64,000 nt of DNA from Limimaricola sp964022235 (GCF_964022235.1 NZ_CAXHZL010000002.1:186001-250000), one strand, 5' to 3'. Positions 52,454 to 62,261 are shown, counted from the first letter of the stretch. Numbers and translations: made by a program. Notes: generated by a model from the sequence alone, not told the origin.

Positions 52454-55400
52454 AGCAGCTCTCCCGCGCCGCCGCCATCTCCATCGCCACCATCGCGCCC
52501 ACCATGCTGCCTGCCCAAGAGCAGGCCGAGCGGGACCGGGGCTTTCTCACCGGGCTGATCGAGGACAACCTCTCGGGCGCGGGCCGCGAGGTCATCATCA
52601 CCGGGTTCCAAGGCGCGCTCAGCTCCACCGCGAGCATCGACGTCATGACCATCGCCGACGAAGAGGGTGTCTGGCTCAGGGCCGAGAACCTCGTGCTCGA
52701 CTGGAACCGCTCGGCGCTCTTGCGCGGCAGGCTGGAGGTCGAGGAGCTTTCGGCCGAGTTGATCGAGCTCACCCGCCCGCCGATGGCCGACCCCGAGGCC
52801 CCCGCCGCCGAGGCCAGCCCCTTCTCGCTGCCCGAGCTTCCCGTCTCGATCCGTCTCGACGAGCTGGCCATCGACCGGCTGGTGCTTGGCGAGGCCTTCC
52901 TCGACGAGGAGGTCGCGCTGACGCTGCAGGGCTCGGCGCGGTTGGCCGAGGGCGAGGGCGAGGCGCAGCTTCTGGCCGAGCGGCTGGGCGATCGTACCGG
53001 CCGGTTCGAAATTTCGGGAAGCTATGCCAACGACAGCCGCCTGCTCGACCTGACCCTCGCGTTGGATGAAGCCGAGAACGGCCTCATCGCGCGCATTCTC
53101 GGCCTGCCCGGCCGCCCCTCGGTCGCGCTGAACGTCGAGGGCACCGGCCCGATCGACAACTTCGACGCCGCCATCACGCTCGACACCAACAACCAGCGCC
53201 GCATCGCAGGCAGCTTCGCGCTCGACCGCGAAGAGGCCCCCGAAGGCGGCACCGCGCCGCTTGCCTTCTCGCTCGATATCGATGGCGACGTGACGCCGCT
53301 CATCGCGCCCGATTACAGCGACTTCTTCGGCCCCGACGTCTCGCTCGCGGTCACCGGATCGCGCGACGCCGACGGCGCGCTGGCGCTCACCGCGCTCGAC
53401 ATCGACGCCCGCGCGCTCAGCCTCGAAGGCTCGGCCCGCATCGGCGCCGACGGCTGGCCCGAGCGATTCGACCTCTCGGGCGAGATCGCCAATGCCGACG
53501 GCAGCGCCGTCACCCTGCCCGTTCCGGGCGGCGAGACACTCCTGCAACGCGCCAACCTCGCGCTGCAGTTCGACGCCAGCACCGGCGATCAATGGGTGAT
53601 CGACCTCACCGCGCAGGAGTTCGCCCGCCCCGGCCTGACCATCCCGCAGTTCACCGTGCAGGGCGGTGGCGTCATCGTCGAGAAGACCGACGCCGCGCCG
53701 AGCCTGTTCACCGCCGACGTGAACTACACCGCGCGCGGGCTGCAGTTCGACGACGAGAACCTCGCCGAGGCGCTGGGCGAGCAGATCGCGGGCGAAATCG
53801 TGCTGGAGCGCGACGGCACCGGCCCGGTCACCATCGACCGCATCACCCTCGACGGCCCCGGCATCGCGCTCGATGCCAAGGGTACGGTCGCGGGGTCGGA
53901 GAACGGCTTCGAGACCACCTCGACCCTGCAACTGGCCGCCGACCGGCTCGAGCGGTTCTCGGGCCTCACCGGGCTCGACATCGCGGGGGCCGCCGATCTC
54001 GACATCGAAAGCACCATCCGTCCGCTCGACGGCATCTTCGATCTGACCCTGTCGGGCACGACGCAGGATCTGGCGCTCGGGATCGAGCCGCTCGATCCCT
54101 ACATCGCCGGTAGCGGCGATATCGCTCTTGCCGCGGCGCGCGATGAGACCGGCACCCGCGTCGAGAACCTGCGCATCGCCACGCCCGAGATGACCGCGAC
54201 GGCGCAGGCCGACATCACCTCGGGCGCAAGCTCGGCCACCTTCGACGTCGAGGTCACCAACGCGGGCCTCGCGCTCGACGGCGTCACCGGCCCCGCCAGC
54301 CTCAAGGGCACCGCCATGCGCGACGCGGCGGGTGTGACCACCGCCGATGTCGTGGCCACCCTGCCCAACGGTCGCGCCGAGATCGACGCCAGGCAGGCCT
54401 CCGAAGAGGACGGCGGGCAGGTCACGCTCGACGTGACGGCCGATCTGCGCGACGTGGCCCCCTTCTCGACCATCGCGGGGCGCGACCTTTCGGGTGCCGC
54501 CGCCTTCAAGGCCAATGGCACGCTCGCCGCAGATGCCTCGACCTTCGACATGCTCATCGATGCCGACACCATCGACCTCGTCACCGGCGTGCCGCAGGCC
54601 GATCCTTTGCTGCGCGGTCAGGTGGCGCTGTCGGGCCGCGCCGTGCGCTCCGGCCCCGAAAGCTTCCGCGTCGAAAACCTCGATCTGACCTCGCAGACCC
54701 TCGCCGCCACAGGCCAGGCCGAACTCAATGGCGATCGCGCGCTGTTCGACATCACCGCCCGCGCCACCGATCTCGCCCCGGTGGGCGAGGCGGTCGACAT
54801 GCCGCTCTCGGGCGCGGTCGAGCTTGCGGCCTCGGGCACGATGAAGACCGACCTGACAGAGGCCGACATCACGCTCGACGCCACCGCCACCGATGTCACC
54901 ACCGGCATCGCACAGGTCGACCCGCTGCTCGCGGGCCGGGTCGAGATCGCGGGCCACGCGGTGCGCAGCGGCGAGACAGCCTTTTCGGTAGAGGATCTGG
55001 TGCTCTCGGCTCCTTGGGTGCGCGCATCAGGCGACGCCTCGCTCGACGGAACCACCGCCACCTTCGACATCGAGGCCGACGCTTCGGACCTCTCGCCGCT
55101 GGGCGCGGCGCTTGATCGCCCGATCTCGGGCGCGGCACAGCTCTACGCCTCGGGCACCGCCGAGACCGACGGCTCCGGCGCCGACGTGACGCTCGATGCC
55201 GTGACCACGGACCTCGTCACCGGCATCGCGCAGGCCGACCCCCTGCTCGAGGGCCGCGTCACACTGTCGGGTCACGCCACCCGCACCGGACCGCAGAGCT
55301 TCTCGGTCGAAGACCTCAAGCTCGACGGGCCCGCCGTCGCCGCCACCGGCCGAGCCGAGGTGATCGACGGGCAGGCGAGCTTCGATCTCGACCTCGACGC

Positions 55401-58020
55401 GCGCGATCTCGCCGCCGTGGGCGAGGCGGTCGACCGGCCGCTCGCGGGCGAAGCGCGGCTGTCGGCCAATGGCACGGCGGCGCTCGACGCCTCGAACTTT
55501 GACGTCACCCTCGACGGGCGCGCCACGAACCTTGCCACCGGCACGGCCGAGGCCGACGCGCTGTTCGGCGGCGAACTCACGCTTTCGGGCCATGCGGTGC
55601 GCACCGGACCTCAGGATCTGCTGGTCGAGAACCTGGAGATCGCCTCCGAAGGGTTCAACGTCGCGGGCTCGGCCACCATCGCCGATGGTTCGGGCGATTT
55701 TGACCTCGACATCGACATCGACGACCTCGCGCCCATCGGCACGCTGGCGGGCCGCCCGTTGTCGGGCGCGGTGGACCTCACCGCGAATGGCACGGCAAGC
55801 GCCGATCTGTCGCGGTTCGACGTCACGCTCGACGGCACTGCATCGGACGTGACCACCGGCATCGCACAGCTCGACCCGCTGCTCGCGGGCGAGACCGTGC
55901 TCGATGCCCGGGCGATCCGTACCGGGCCGCAGGACTTCGCCCTGCCCCGCTTCACGCTGGTGAACCCGCAGATCCGCGCCATGGGCGAGGCCACCGTGAC
56001 GAACGGCCTGCCCACCGGGGATTTCGACATCGAACTGGCGCAGATCGCGCCCTTCGCGCCGGGCCTCTCCGGCCCCGCCACCGTCTCGGCGCGGGCCTCT
56101 GGCGACGCCTCGGGCGGCATCGACTTCGAAGTGACGGGCCGCGCGCAGGGCACGAACCTTGCCGCCACGGGGCGCGTCGCGCCCGAAGCGCAGGGCCGTG
56201 AGATCACCGCGCGCGTCTCGGCCGACGTGGCCTCGCTCGCCCCCTTCTCGCAGCTTGCGGGCCGACCCTTGGGCGGTAGCGTCGACCTCGACGCCGCGGG
56301 CACGGTGATGCCCGACCTGTCGCGCTTCGACGTGACGGTCGACGGTCAGGTGGCCAACCTCGACATCGGCGTCGAAGCCGCCTCGCGCCTGCTCGCGGGC
56401 ACCGGCTCGATCGACGCTCGGCTCAGCCGCAGCGCGCCGGGTGAAATCACGGTGCGCGATCTCGATGTGCGCTTCCCGGCCTTCGCGGTGCAGGCCGACG
56501 CCACCGGATCAGGCGCCAACCAGAGCGCCACCTTCGAGGCGCGGCTCAACGACATCGGCCTGTTCACCCCGGATTTCACGGGCCCCGTCACGGCGTCCGG
56601 CACCGCCGCGCGCAATGCCTCGGGCGATCTCGATCTCGACGTGACGGCCACCGGCCCCGGCGGCACCACCGCCGATGTCTCGGGCCGCTACCTGCAAAAC
56701 GGCACGCTCGATCTCGACGTGACCGGTCAGGCGCAGCTTGGTCTCGTCAACGACCTGATCGAACCGCGCCGCCTCGACGGCACCGCGCGCTTCGATCTGT
56801 CGGTCAATGGCCCGCCTGCACTCTCCTCGGTGCGGGGCACGATCTCGACCGCCGACGCCGAATTGGCGGTGCCAACGGTAGGCCTCACCGTGCAGGACAT
56901 CGACACCACGGTGCAGCTGTCGGGCGACCGCGCCGATGTCGCGCTGTCGGCGGCGCTCGAAAATGGCGGGCGTATAGGCGTTACCGGGCCGGTCGCGCTC
57001 ACCGGGGGCTATGACGCAAACCTCGTCATCACCCTCGACGGGCTCGATCTGCGCGACCCCGAGCTTTACGAGACCACCGCCGATGGTCGCCTGACGGTCA
57101 CCGGCCCGCTCACGGGCGGGGCCCGGATCGCGGGTCTCGTGCAGCTCGGGCCGACCGAGATCCAGGTGCCGTCGTCCGGCATCGGCGCCTTGGGCAGTCT
57201 GCCGGAGGTGCGGCATGTCAACGCCCCCGAAGCGGTGCGCCAGACGCTGAATCGCGCCGGGCTGACCATTGCCGGCATCGACATCGGCGAGGCGACCGAG
57301 GCGGCGGATGGCCCGACGGGCCCCGGCTACGGGCTCGCCGTGACGATCCGCGCGCCCTCGCGCATCTTCATCCGCGGGCGCGGCCTCGACGCCGAACTGG
57401 GCGGTGAGTTGGAGATCGGCGGCAGCACCAACCAAGTGATCCCGATCGGTCAGTTCGAGCTGATCCGGGGCCGTCTCGACATCCTGCAACAGCGGTTCGA
57501 GCTCGACGAGGGCGGCGCCTATCTGCAGGGCGACTTCAGCCCCTTCATCCGCCTCGTGGCCACCACCGAGACGGCGACCGGCACCCAGGTGCGGATCATC
57601 GTCGAGGGTCCGGCCAGTGAGCCCGAGGTGCGCTTCGAATCGACCCCGGATCTGCCGCAGGACGAGGTGCTGTCGCAGCTCATCTTCGGGCGCGACCTGT
57701 CGTCGATCACACCGCTTCAGGCGGTGCAGCTCGCCGCAGCGGTGGGCACGCTGGCGGGCACCGGCGGCGGTGGGCTGATCGATGATTTCCGCGCCGATAC
57801 CGGGCTCGATGATCTCGACATCACCACCGACGAGACCGGCAACCCTGCCGTGCGCGCGGGAAAATACCTCTCCGAGAACGTCTATACCGACGTCACCGTG
57901 GGCACCGACCAGACCTCGATCAACCTCAACCTCGACGTCACCGACGACATCAAGGCACAGGGCAGCGTGACCAGCGATGGCGAGACCAGCTTGGGGATTT
58001 TCTTCGAGCGCGACTACTGA
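52450..58020 (+). CDS. tamB: Translocation and assembly module subunit TamB (AsmA-like, DUF490)
   Basis: An 1856-residue inner-membrane-anchored protein spanning the periplasm as a long beta-groove. It starts at a TTG that overlaps the tamA stop, with a signal anchor (SRAAAISIATIAPTMLPAQ). Most of the length is repetitive beta-strand sequence, and residues about 665-1160 are an array with an exact 106-residue period. The conserved C-terminal DUF490 domain is at about 1560-1856: GGELEIGGSTNQVIPIGQFELIRGRLDILQQRFEL and LSQLIFGRDLSSITPLQA, ending SLGIFFERDY. TamB is a bridge for lipid transport and works with TamA. It is longer than the ~1250 residues of E. coli TamB. Confidence 0.95.
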   Translation: MKQLSRAAAISIATIAPTMLPAQEQAERDRGFLTGLIEDNLSGAGREVIITGFQGALSSTASIDVMTIADEEGVWLRAENLVLDWNRSALLRGRLEVEELSAELIELTRPPMADPEAPAAEASPFSLPELPVSIRLDELAIDRLVLGEAFLDEEVALTLQGSARLAEGEGEAQLLAERLGDRTGRFEISGSYANDSRLLDLTLALDEAENGLIARILGLPGRPSVALNVEGTGPIDNFDAAITLDTNNQRRIAGSFALDREEAPEGGTAPLAFSLDIDGDVTPLIAPDYSDFFGPDVSLAVTGSRDADGALALTALDIDARALSLEGSARIGADGWPERFDLSGEIANADGSAVTLPVPGGETLLQRANLALQFDASTGDQWVIDLTAQEFARPGLTIPQFTVQGGGVIVEKTDAAPSLFTADVNYTARGLQFDDENLAEALGEQIAGEIVLERDGTGPVTIDRITLDGPGIALDAKGTVAGSENGFETTSTLQLAADRLERFSGLTGLDIAGAADLDIESTIRPLDGIFDLTLSGTTQDLALGIEPLDPYIAGSGDIALAAARDETGTRVENLRIATPEMTATAQADITSGASSATFDVEVTNAGLALDGVTGPASLKGTAMRDAAGVTTADVVATLPNGRAEIDARQASEEDGGQVTLDVTADLRDVAPFSTIAGRDLSGAAAFKANGTLAADASTFDMLIDADTIDLVTGVPQADPLLRGQVALSGRAVRSGPESFRVENLDLTSQTLAATGQAELNGDRALFDITARATDLAPVGEAVDMPLSGAVELAASGTMKTDLTEADITLDATATDVTTGIAQVDPLLAGRVEIAGHAVRSGETAFSVEDLVLSAPWVRASGDASLDGTTATFDIEADASDLSPLGAALDRPISGAAQLYASGTAETDGSGADVTLDAVTTDLVTGIAQADPLLEGRVTLSGHATRTGPQSFSVEDLKLDGPAVAATGRAEVIDGQASFDLDLDARDLAAVGEAVDRPLAGEARLSANGTAALDASNFDVTLDGRATNLATGTAEADALFGGELTLSGHAVRTGPQDLLVENLEIASEGFNVAGSATIADGSGDFDLDIDIDDLAPIGTLAGRPLSGAVDLTANGTASADLSRFDVTLDGTASDVTTGIAQLDPLLAGETVLDARAIRTGPQDFALPRFTLVNPQIRAMGEATVTNGLPTGDFDIELAQIAPFAPGLSGPATVSARASGDASGGIDFEVTGRAQGTNLAATGRVAPEAQGREITARVSADVASLAPFSQLAGRPLGGSVDLDAAGTVMPDLSRFDVTVDGQVANLDIGVEAASRLLAGTGSIDARLSRSAPGEITVRDLDVRFPAFAVQADATGSGANQSATFEARLNDIGLFTPDFTGPVTASGTAARNASGDLDLDVTATGPGGTTADVSGRYLQNGTLDLDVTGQAQLGLVNDLIEPRRLDGTARFDLSVNGPPALSSVRGTISTADAELAVPTVGLTVQDIDTTVQLSGDRADVALSAALENGGRIGVTGPVALTGGYDANLVITLDGLDLRDPELYETTADGRLTVTGPLTGGARIAGLVQLGPTEIQVPSSGIGALGSLPEVRHVNAPEAVRQTLNRAGLTIAGIDIGEATEAADGPTGPGYGLAVTIRAPSRIFIRGRGLDAELGGELEIGGSTNQVIPIGQFELIRGRLDILQQRFELDEGGAYLQGDFSPFIRLVATTETATGTQVRIIVEGPASEPEVRFESTPDLPQDEVLSQLIFGRDLSSITPLQAVQLAAAVGTLAGTGGGGLIDDFRADTGLDDLDITTDETGNPAVRAGKYLSENVYTDVTVGTDQTSINLNLDVTDDIKAQGSVTSDGETSLGIFFERDY
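54442..55935 (+). repeat. In-frame 318-bp tandem repeat array inside tamB
   Basis: Equivalent codons recur at exactly 318-base intervals: the first Asp of the DPLL-type block begins at 54601, 54919, 55237, 55555 and 55873. Each unit encodes 106 residues containing a GIAQADPLL-like block, a GHAVRTGPQ-like block and a DL.P.G....LSGA block. About four and two-thirds units are visible, diverged in sequence but not in length. Confidence 0.92.
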
Positions 58021-58106
58021 GGCGGTTTCCCGCCGCGGTGTCGCGGCGGGGCTCACGGCACAACCTGCGATGCCTTATATGAGCAAGGCAGCCAGGAGGA
58101 TCCGTC

Positions 58107-59483
58107 TTGCCCTTCGACCCCACGCGCGCCGCCATAAGGTTCGGAACGGGCTTGTCGCCGCTGCTGCCGCCGCCGGGCAGCATCGAGGCGATGCTGCGCC
58201 CGCTTGGCGGGTTGGACGAGATCGGTCGGCAGCTGCCCATCACCCCCTACAGCGAAGCGCGCCCGACCCTCGCCGAATGGCAGGACACCGCCGCGCGTTG
58301 GCGCAAGGCGCGAGGCACCCCGCAGGAGATAGCGACCCGCGACGCCTATGACGTCATGCGCATCACCGCGCGTGAGGTGGCGCTGCGCAACTTCTCCACC
58401 ACCCTCGCCCGCGGCGTCGCGGCCCCCGAAGGCGGTCTGCGCGAACGGCTGGTCCGGTTCTGGGCCGATCACTTCACCGTCGTCGGACAGGGCCAGCGCG
58501 ATCAGCATCTCGTCACCCCCTTTGTCGAGGAAGCGATCCGGCCCCATGTCGCCGCGCGTTTCGAAGACATGCTCATCGCCGTCATCACCCATCCGGTGAT
58601 GCTCTCCTATCTCGACCAGAGCCGCTCGATCGGCCCCAACAGCCGCGCCGGCCGGCGCGGCGGCGGGCTCAACGAGAACCTCGCGCGCGAGCTTCTGGAG
58701 CTGCACACCGTCGGCGTCGACGGCCCTTATGACCAGACCGACGTGCGCGAATTGGCCGAGCTGCTCACCGGGCTGGGCTGGACCATCGAGCGCGGCATGG
58801 AGTACCGCCCCGAGCGCGCCGAGCCGGGGGCCGAGACGGTGCTCGGCACCACTTTTTCCGACCGCGCCAGCTTTGACACGATCCGCGAGGCACTGCGCAT
58901 GCTGGCGCGTCATCCTGCCACGGCGCGCCACATTGCGCGCAAGCTCGCCGTCCACTTCGTGGCCGACGATCCCGACCCCGCCCTCGTGGCGACGCTCGAG
59001 ACCGCGTGGCGCGACAGCGGCGGTGATCTCTTCGCCGTCACCGCGACGATGCTCGAACATCCGCAGGCCTGGGACCCCGAGCCGCGCAAGGTCAAGCCGC
59101 CGTTCGATTTCCTCCAGTCGGCGCTGCGCGCGCTGGCCGTGCCGCCCGCGACGATCCTGCACCCCGACAAGCCCGGGACACGGGGGCTGTTTCGACGGCC
59201 CCTCACCGCGATGGGTCAGAATTGGGAGCGCCCGCTAGGCCCCGACGGTTGGCCCGAACAGGCCGAGGCTTGGATCACCCCGCCCAACATGGCAGCGCGG
59301 GTCGACTGGGCGATGATGGCGCCCGAACGCCTGCTGGACGAACTGCCGGACCCGCGAGCCTTTGCCCGCGCCGCGATCGGCCCGACACTGCCCGACGCGG
59401 TGGCCTTTGCCGCGCGCGCCGCCGAAAGCCGTGGCGAAGCGATCGGCGTGGTGCTGATTAGCCCCGCCTTCCAGAGGAGATGA
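58107..59483 (+). CDS. DUF1800 family protein
   Basis: A 458-residue protein of the DUF1800 family, usually encoded beside a DUF1501 protein as here. Conserved stretches: RLVRFWADHFTVVGQG, NENLARELLELHTVGVDG, the DVRELAELLTGLGW helix, and KPPFDFLQSALRAL. It begins at a TTG at 58107 (MPFDPTRAAIRFG), with AGGAGGATCCGTC immediately before, a near-perfect ribosome site. No clear signal peptide is present, although the partner has a Tat signal. The function is unknown; it may be involved in metal or polysaccharide-related processes, but nothing in the sequence shows this. Confidence 0.9.
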   Translation: MPFDPTRAAIRFGTGLSPLLPPPGSIEAMLRPLGGLDEIGRQLPITPYSEARPTLAEWQDTAARWRKARGTPQEIATRDAYDVMRITAREVALRNFSTTLARGVAAPEGGLRERLVRFWADHFTVVGQGQRDQHLVTPFVEEAIRPHVAARFEDMLIAVITHPVMLSYLDQSRSIGPNSRAGRRGGGLNENLARELLELHTVGVDGPYDQTDVRELAELLTGLGWTIERGMEYRPERAEPGAETVLGTTFSDRASFDTIREALRMLARHPATARHIARKLAVHFVADDPDPALVATLETAWRDSGGDLFAVTATMLEHPQAWDPEPRKVKPPFDFLQSALRALAVPPATILHPDKPGTRGLFRRPLTAMGQNWERPLGPDGWPEQAEAWITPPNMAARVDWAMMAPERLLDELPDPRAFARAAIGPTLPDAVAFAARAAESRGEAIGVVLISPAFQRR

Positions 59484-59487
59484 GCGC

Positions 59488-60684
59488 ATGACCCGGATCG
59501 ACAGGCGCGCCCTGCTGCGCGGTGGGCTGGTGCTGGGTTGCTCGGCGGCGGCGAGCCCGCTGTTGACCCCCATGGCCTTCGCCAGCGCCCCTTGGGAAAA
59601 TCGGCTGGTGGTGATCGTGCTGCGCGGCGCGATGGACGGGCTCGACGTGTTGCGACCGGTGGGCGATCCGGCGTTGGCAGCGCTGCGCCCGACGCTGGCG
59701 GGCAAGGCCACGCCCGGCGCGATCAATGCGGGGTTCTTTGCCGTTCATCCCGGCCTCGACCGGCTGGCACCGATGTGGGCCAGGGGCGAGTTCGGCGCGG
59801 TGCATGCAGTCTCCACCCCTTATCGGGACAAGCGTAGCCATTTCGACGGACAGGACATGCTCGAGGCCGGCACCCCCGGTGAGGCGGGCGGCGAAGGCTG
59901 GCTCAACCGCATGCTGCAGACGGTGCCGGGCCTTTCGGCCGAAACGGCCTATGCGATTGGTCGCGAGGAGATGCTGATTCTGTCGGGCCGGGCCGCGGCG
60001 TCGCGATGGGCCCCCGAGGCGCGGCTGCGTCTCACGCCGCAGGGACGGCGGCTGCTTGAGCTCGTCAATCACGAGGACCCGCTGTTTCGCGACGCCACGG
60101 CGCAGGCGATGGACATCGTTGATGAGCTCGCCGCCGAAGAGGACGCGGAGAACGGCGGGATGGCCGGTACCGGCGACGGCACGCTTCGGGGCGATCACGT
60201 CCGCCTTGCCGAGTTCGCGGCCTCGCGTCTGCGCGGCGACAGCCGTATCGCCAGCTTTTCGATCAACGGCTGGGACACGCACGAGCGTCAGTCGGCGGGT
60301 CTCGGACGGGCGCTTGAGCGGTTGAGCGACACCCTGCTGACGCTGGAGGCCGGGCTTGGTGCGGCGTGGGAAAAGACGGCGGTGCTCTGCGTGACCGAGT
60401 TTGGCCGCACGGCGGCGGAGAACGGCACCCGTGGCACCGATCACGGCACCGGTGGCGCGATGCTCTACGCGGGGGGCGCGCTGCGCGGCGGCCGTGTGCT
60501 GGGCGATTGGCCGGGCCTGTCCGAGGCCGATCTCTACGACCGACGCGATCTCATGCCGACACGCGACCTGCGCGCCCATGCGGGGTGGGTGATGCGCGGG
60601 CTGTTCGGGCTCGATCGCGCGATGATCGAAGAGGCGGTGTTTCCCGGGTTGGAGCTTGGGGCCGATCCGGGCCTGCTGGGCTAG
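59488..60684 (+). CDS. DUF1501 family protein with Tat signal
   Basis: A 398-residue protein of the DUF1501 family, which is distantly related to sulfatases/alkaline phosphatases. The N terminus is a twin-arginine signal (MTRIDRRALLRGGLVLG...AFA), so it is exported folded. Later family motifs: VVIVLRGAMDGLDVL, STPYRDKRSHFDGQDML, SINGWDTHERQ, VLCVTEFGRTAAENGTRGTDHGTGG, with conserved His and Asp that may bind metal. It lies 4 bases after the DUF1800 gene. Its stop shares CTAG with the convergent response regulator stop. Confidence 0.92.
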   Translation: MTRIDRRALLRGGLVLGCSAAASPLLTPMAFASAPWENRLVVIVLRGAMDGLDVLRPVGDPALAALRPTLAGKATPGAINAGFFAVHPGLDRLAPMWARGEFGAVHAVSTPYRDKRSHFDGQDMLEAGTPGEAGGEGWLNRMLQTVPGLSAETAYAIGREEMLILSGRAAASRWAPEARLRLTPQGRRLLELVNHEDPLFRDATAQAMDIVDELAAEEDAENGGMAGTGDGTLRGDHVRLAEFAASRLRGDSRIASFSINGWDTHERQSAGLGRALERLSDTLLTLEAGLGAAWEKTAVLCVTEFGRTAAENGTRGTDHGTGGAMLYAGGALRGGRVLGDWPGLSEADLYDRRDLMPTRDLRAHAGWVMRGLFGLDRAMIEEAVFPGLELGADPGLLG

Positions 60685-61397
60685 AGCGACGCAGGTTCGG
60701 CCAGCCGTCCCTCGACCAGCGTGGCCAACCGATCGAGCGCCGGCCCCGCGCCGCCCTCTCCGCGCGCTGCCATCAGCGCCTCCGCAGCTGCGAGCAGATC
60801 CGCATCCCCGGCGCTCTGCGCGACCCCGCCGAGAAACTGCGCAACATAGGCGATTTCGCGATCTGCGGGCCAGTCGCTGCGCAACAGTTGCACGGCGAGC
60901 GACAGGTCGTCGCGAAACGCCAGCCGGTCCGGTGCCACGACCTCTTCGGGAAGCAAACGCGGCCCGTCGGGCTGCCGCTCGGCGGGCACATGTGCGAGAA
61001 GCGCCGCCTGAAACTCGCCCAGCCGGGCGATCGGCTTGGCGATGAAGCCGTCGGCCCCGGCCTCCATCGCGGGCCTCTCCCCGTCGGGATCCCCCGACGT
61101 GGCGAGCAATATGTCGATGCGCGGGTTTGCCTGCGCCAGCTCGACGATGAGTTCGATCCCCGAGCCGTCCGGCAGGCCCAGATCCGCGATCACCACGTCG
61201 GGGCGATAGACCCGCAGATGGCGGCGCGCGTTGTGCAAGCTGTCGGCACGGCGGATCCGTGCGCCCGAACGCAGGCACAAGAGCCGCATCGCCTCGCAGG
61301 CAAAGCGGCTGTCCTCGACCAGCAACACGGTCAGCCCCAGCAAGGGACGGTCCACGGTGGGCGCGCGGGCGCCGGGAAACGCGACATTGATGGGCAT
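60681..61397 (-). CDS. Response regulator with a receiver domain and helical C-terminus
   Basis: A 238-residue protein. A receiver domain (residues about 22-140) starts with GLTVLLVEDSRFACEAMRLL; the phospho-acceptor aspartate is in VVIADLGLPDGSG, and the conserved lysine in ADGFIAKPI. No DNA-binding or enzymatic output domain is recognised; the rest (about 150-238) is mostly helical, with LRSDWPADREIAYVAQFLGGVAQSAGD. It starts at the ATG at 61397, preceded by AGGAGGCTTTG. No histidine kinase is nearby. It is convergent with the DUF1501 gene; the shared TAG stops overlap (CTAG). The output is unknown. Confidence 0.88.
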   Translation of the reverse strand: MPINVAFPGARAPTVDRPLLGLTVLLVEDSRFACEAMRLLCLRSGARIRRADSLHNARRHLRVYRPDVVIADLGLPDGSGIELIVELAQANPRIDILLATSGDPDGERPAMEAGADGFIAKPIARLGEFQAALLAHVPAERQPDGPRLLPEEVVAPDRLAFRDDLSLAVQLLRSDWPADREIAYVAQFLGGVAQSAGDADLLAAAEALMAARGEGGAGPALDRLATLVEGRLAEPASL

Positions 61398-61549
61398 CAA
61401 AGCCTCCTGCCAGATCGGTGGGACCAAGGCGGCCCCGAGCCCCATATTGGCCCGCGCTGGTGAATCCCGTCTTAAGCCGCGACGATCCGCGCGGTTGCGC
61501 CACGCGGCCCGAGCAGCCATATCGCCGCCATGCCCTATGGAGTTCTCCG

Positions 61550-61954
61550 ATGATCGGCCGCCTCAACCACGTCGCAATCGCCGTGCCCGACCTCGCCCGT
61601 GCCTCCGAACGCTATGCCGGGCCGCTGGGCGCGCGGATCAGCGCGCCGCAGGATTTGCCCGAACATGGCGTCCGCGTCATCTTCGTGGAGTTGCCCAACA
61701 CCAAGATCGAGCTTCTGGAACCCTTGGGCGAGGCCTCGCCCATCGCGGCTTTTCTCGCCAAATCCCCTTCGGGAGGCATGCACCATGTCTGCTACGAGGT
61801 GGAGGACATCCACGCAGCCCGCGACCATCTTGTGGCGAGCGGCGCGCGCGTCCTGGGCGACGGCACGCCGAAGACCGGCGCGCATGGCAAGCCGGTGTTG
61901 TTCCTGCACCCCAAGGATTTCGACGGTTGCCTGATCGAGATCGAACAGGTCTGA
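61550..61954 (+). CDS. mce: Methylmalonyl-CoA epimerase
   Basis: A 134-residue vicinal oxygen chelate (glyoxalase/bleomycin) fold protein. Metal ligands are expected at His7 (GRLNHVAIAVPD), His76-77 region (GGMHHVCYEVED) and the late Glu of LIEIEQV; LFLHPKDFDGCLIEIEQ is characteristic of MCEE/methylmalonyl-CoA epimerase. It converts (S)- to (R)-methylmalonyl-CoA in propionyl-CoA use, important in ethylmalonyl-CoA-pathway organisms. The ATG at 61550 is chosen; it is 10 bases before a DUF1467 gene that is usually adjacent in Rhodobacteraceae. Confidence 0.93.
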   Translation: MIGRLNHVAIAVPDLARASERYAGPLGARISAPQDLPEHGVRVIFVELPNTKIELLEPLGEASPIAAFLAKSPSGGMHHVCYEVEDIHAARDHLVASGARVLGDGTPKTGAHGKPVLFLHPKDFDGCLIEIEQV

Positions 61955-61964
61955 GGAGACACCC

Positions 61965-62261
61965 ATGACCATCACCGCCGCCTTCGTGCTCTTTGCCGTG
62001 ACATGGTTCATGGTGTTCTTCGTGGTGCTGCCGCTGCGCCTCGTCACCCAAGGCGACGCGGGCGAGACGGTGCCCGGCACCCATGCCTCGGCCCCCGCCG
62101 ACTTTCGGCTGGGCCGCAAGGTTCGGCTCACCTCCTACTGGGCAATCCCGATCTGGCTCGGCCTCACTGCCTTCATCCTGTGGGGCGGCGTGACCGTGCG
62201 CGACATCGACGTGTTCGACCGCATGGCCCCCGCCAGCGGTCCGCTCGTCAGCGACGAGTAG
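61965..62261 (+). CDS. DUF1467 family small membrane protein
   Basis: A 98-residue membrane protein of the DUF1467 family, typical of Alphaproteobacteria. Two membrane segments are visible: ITAAFVLFAVTWFMVFFVVLPLRL (residues 3-26) and SYWAIPIWLGLTAFILWGGVTV (about 57-78), separated by a conserved polar loop (GDAGETVPGTHASAP). It follows mce by 10 bases, the arrangement usually found in this group. The function is unknown. The last 14 bases overlap the convergent EI24 gene's end. Confidence 0.92.
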   Translation: MTITAAFVLFAVTWFMVFFVVLPLRLVTQGDAGETVPGTHASAPADFRLGRKVRLTSYWAIPIWLGLTAFILWGGVTVRDIDVFDRMAPASGPLVSDE

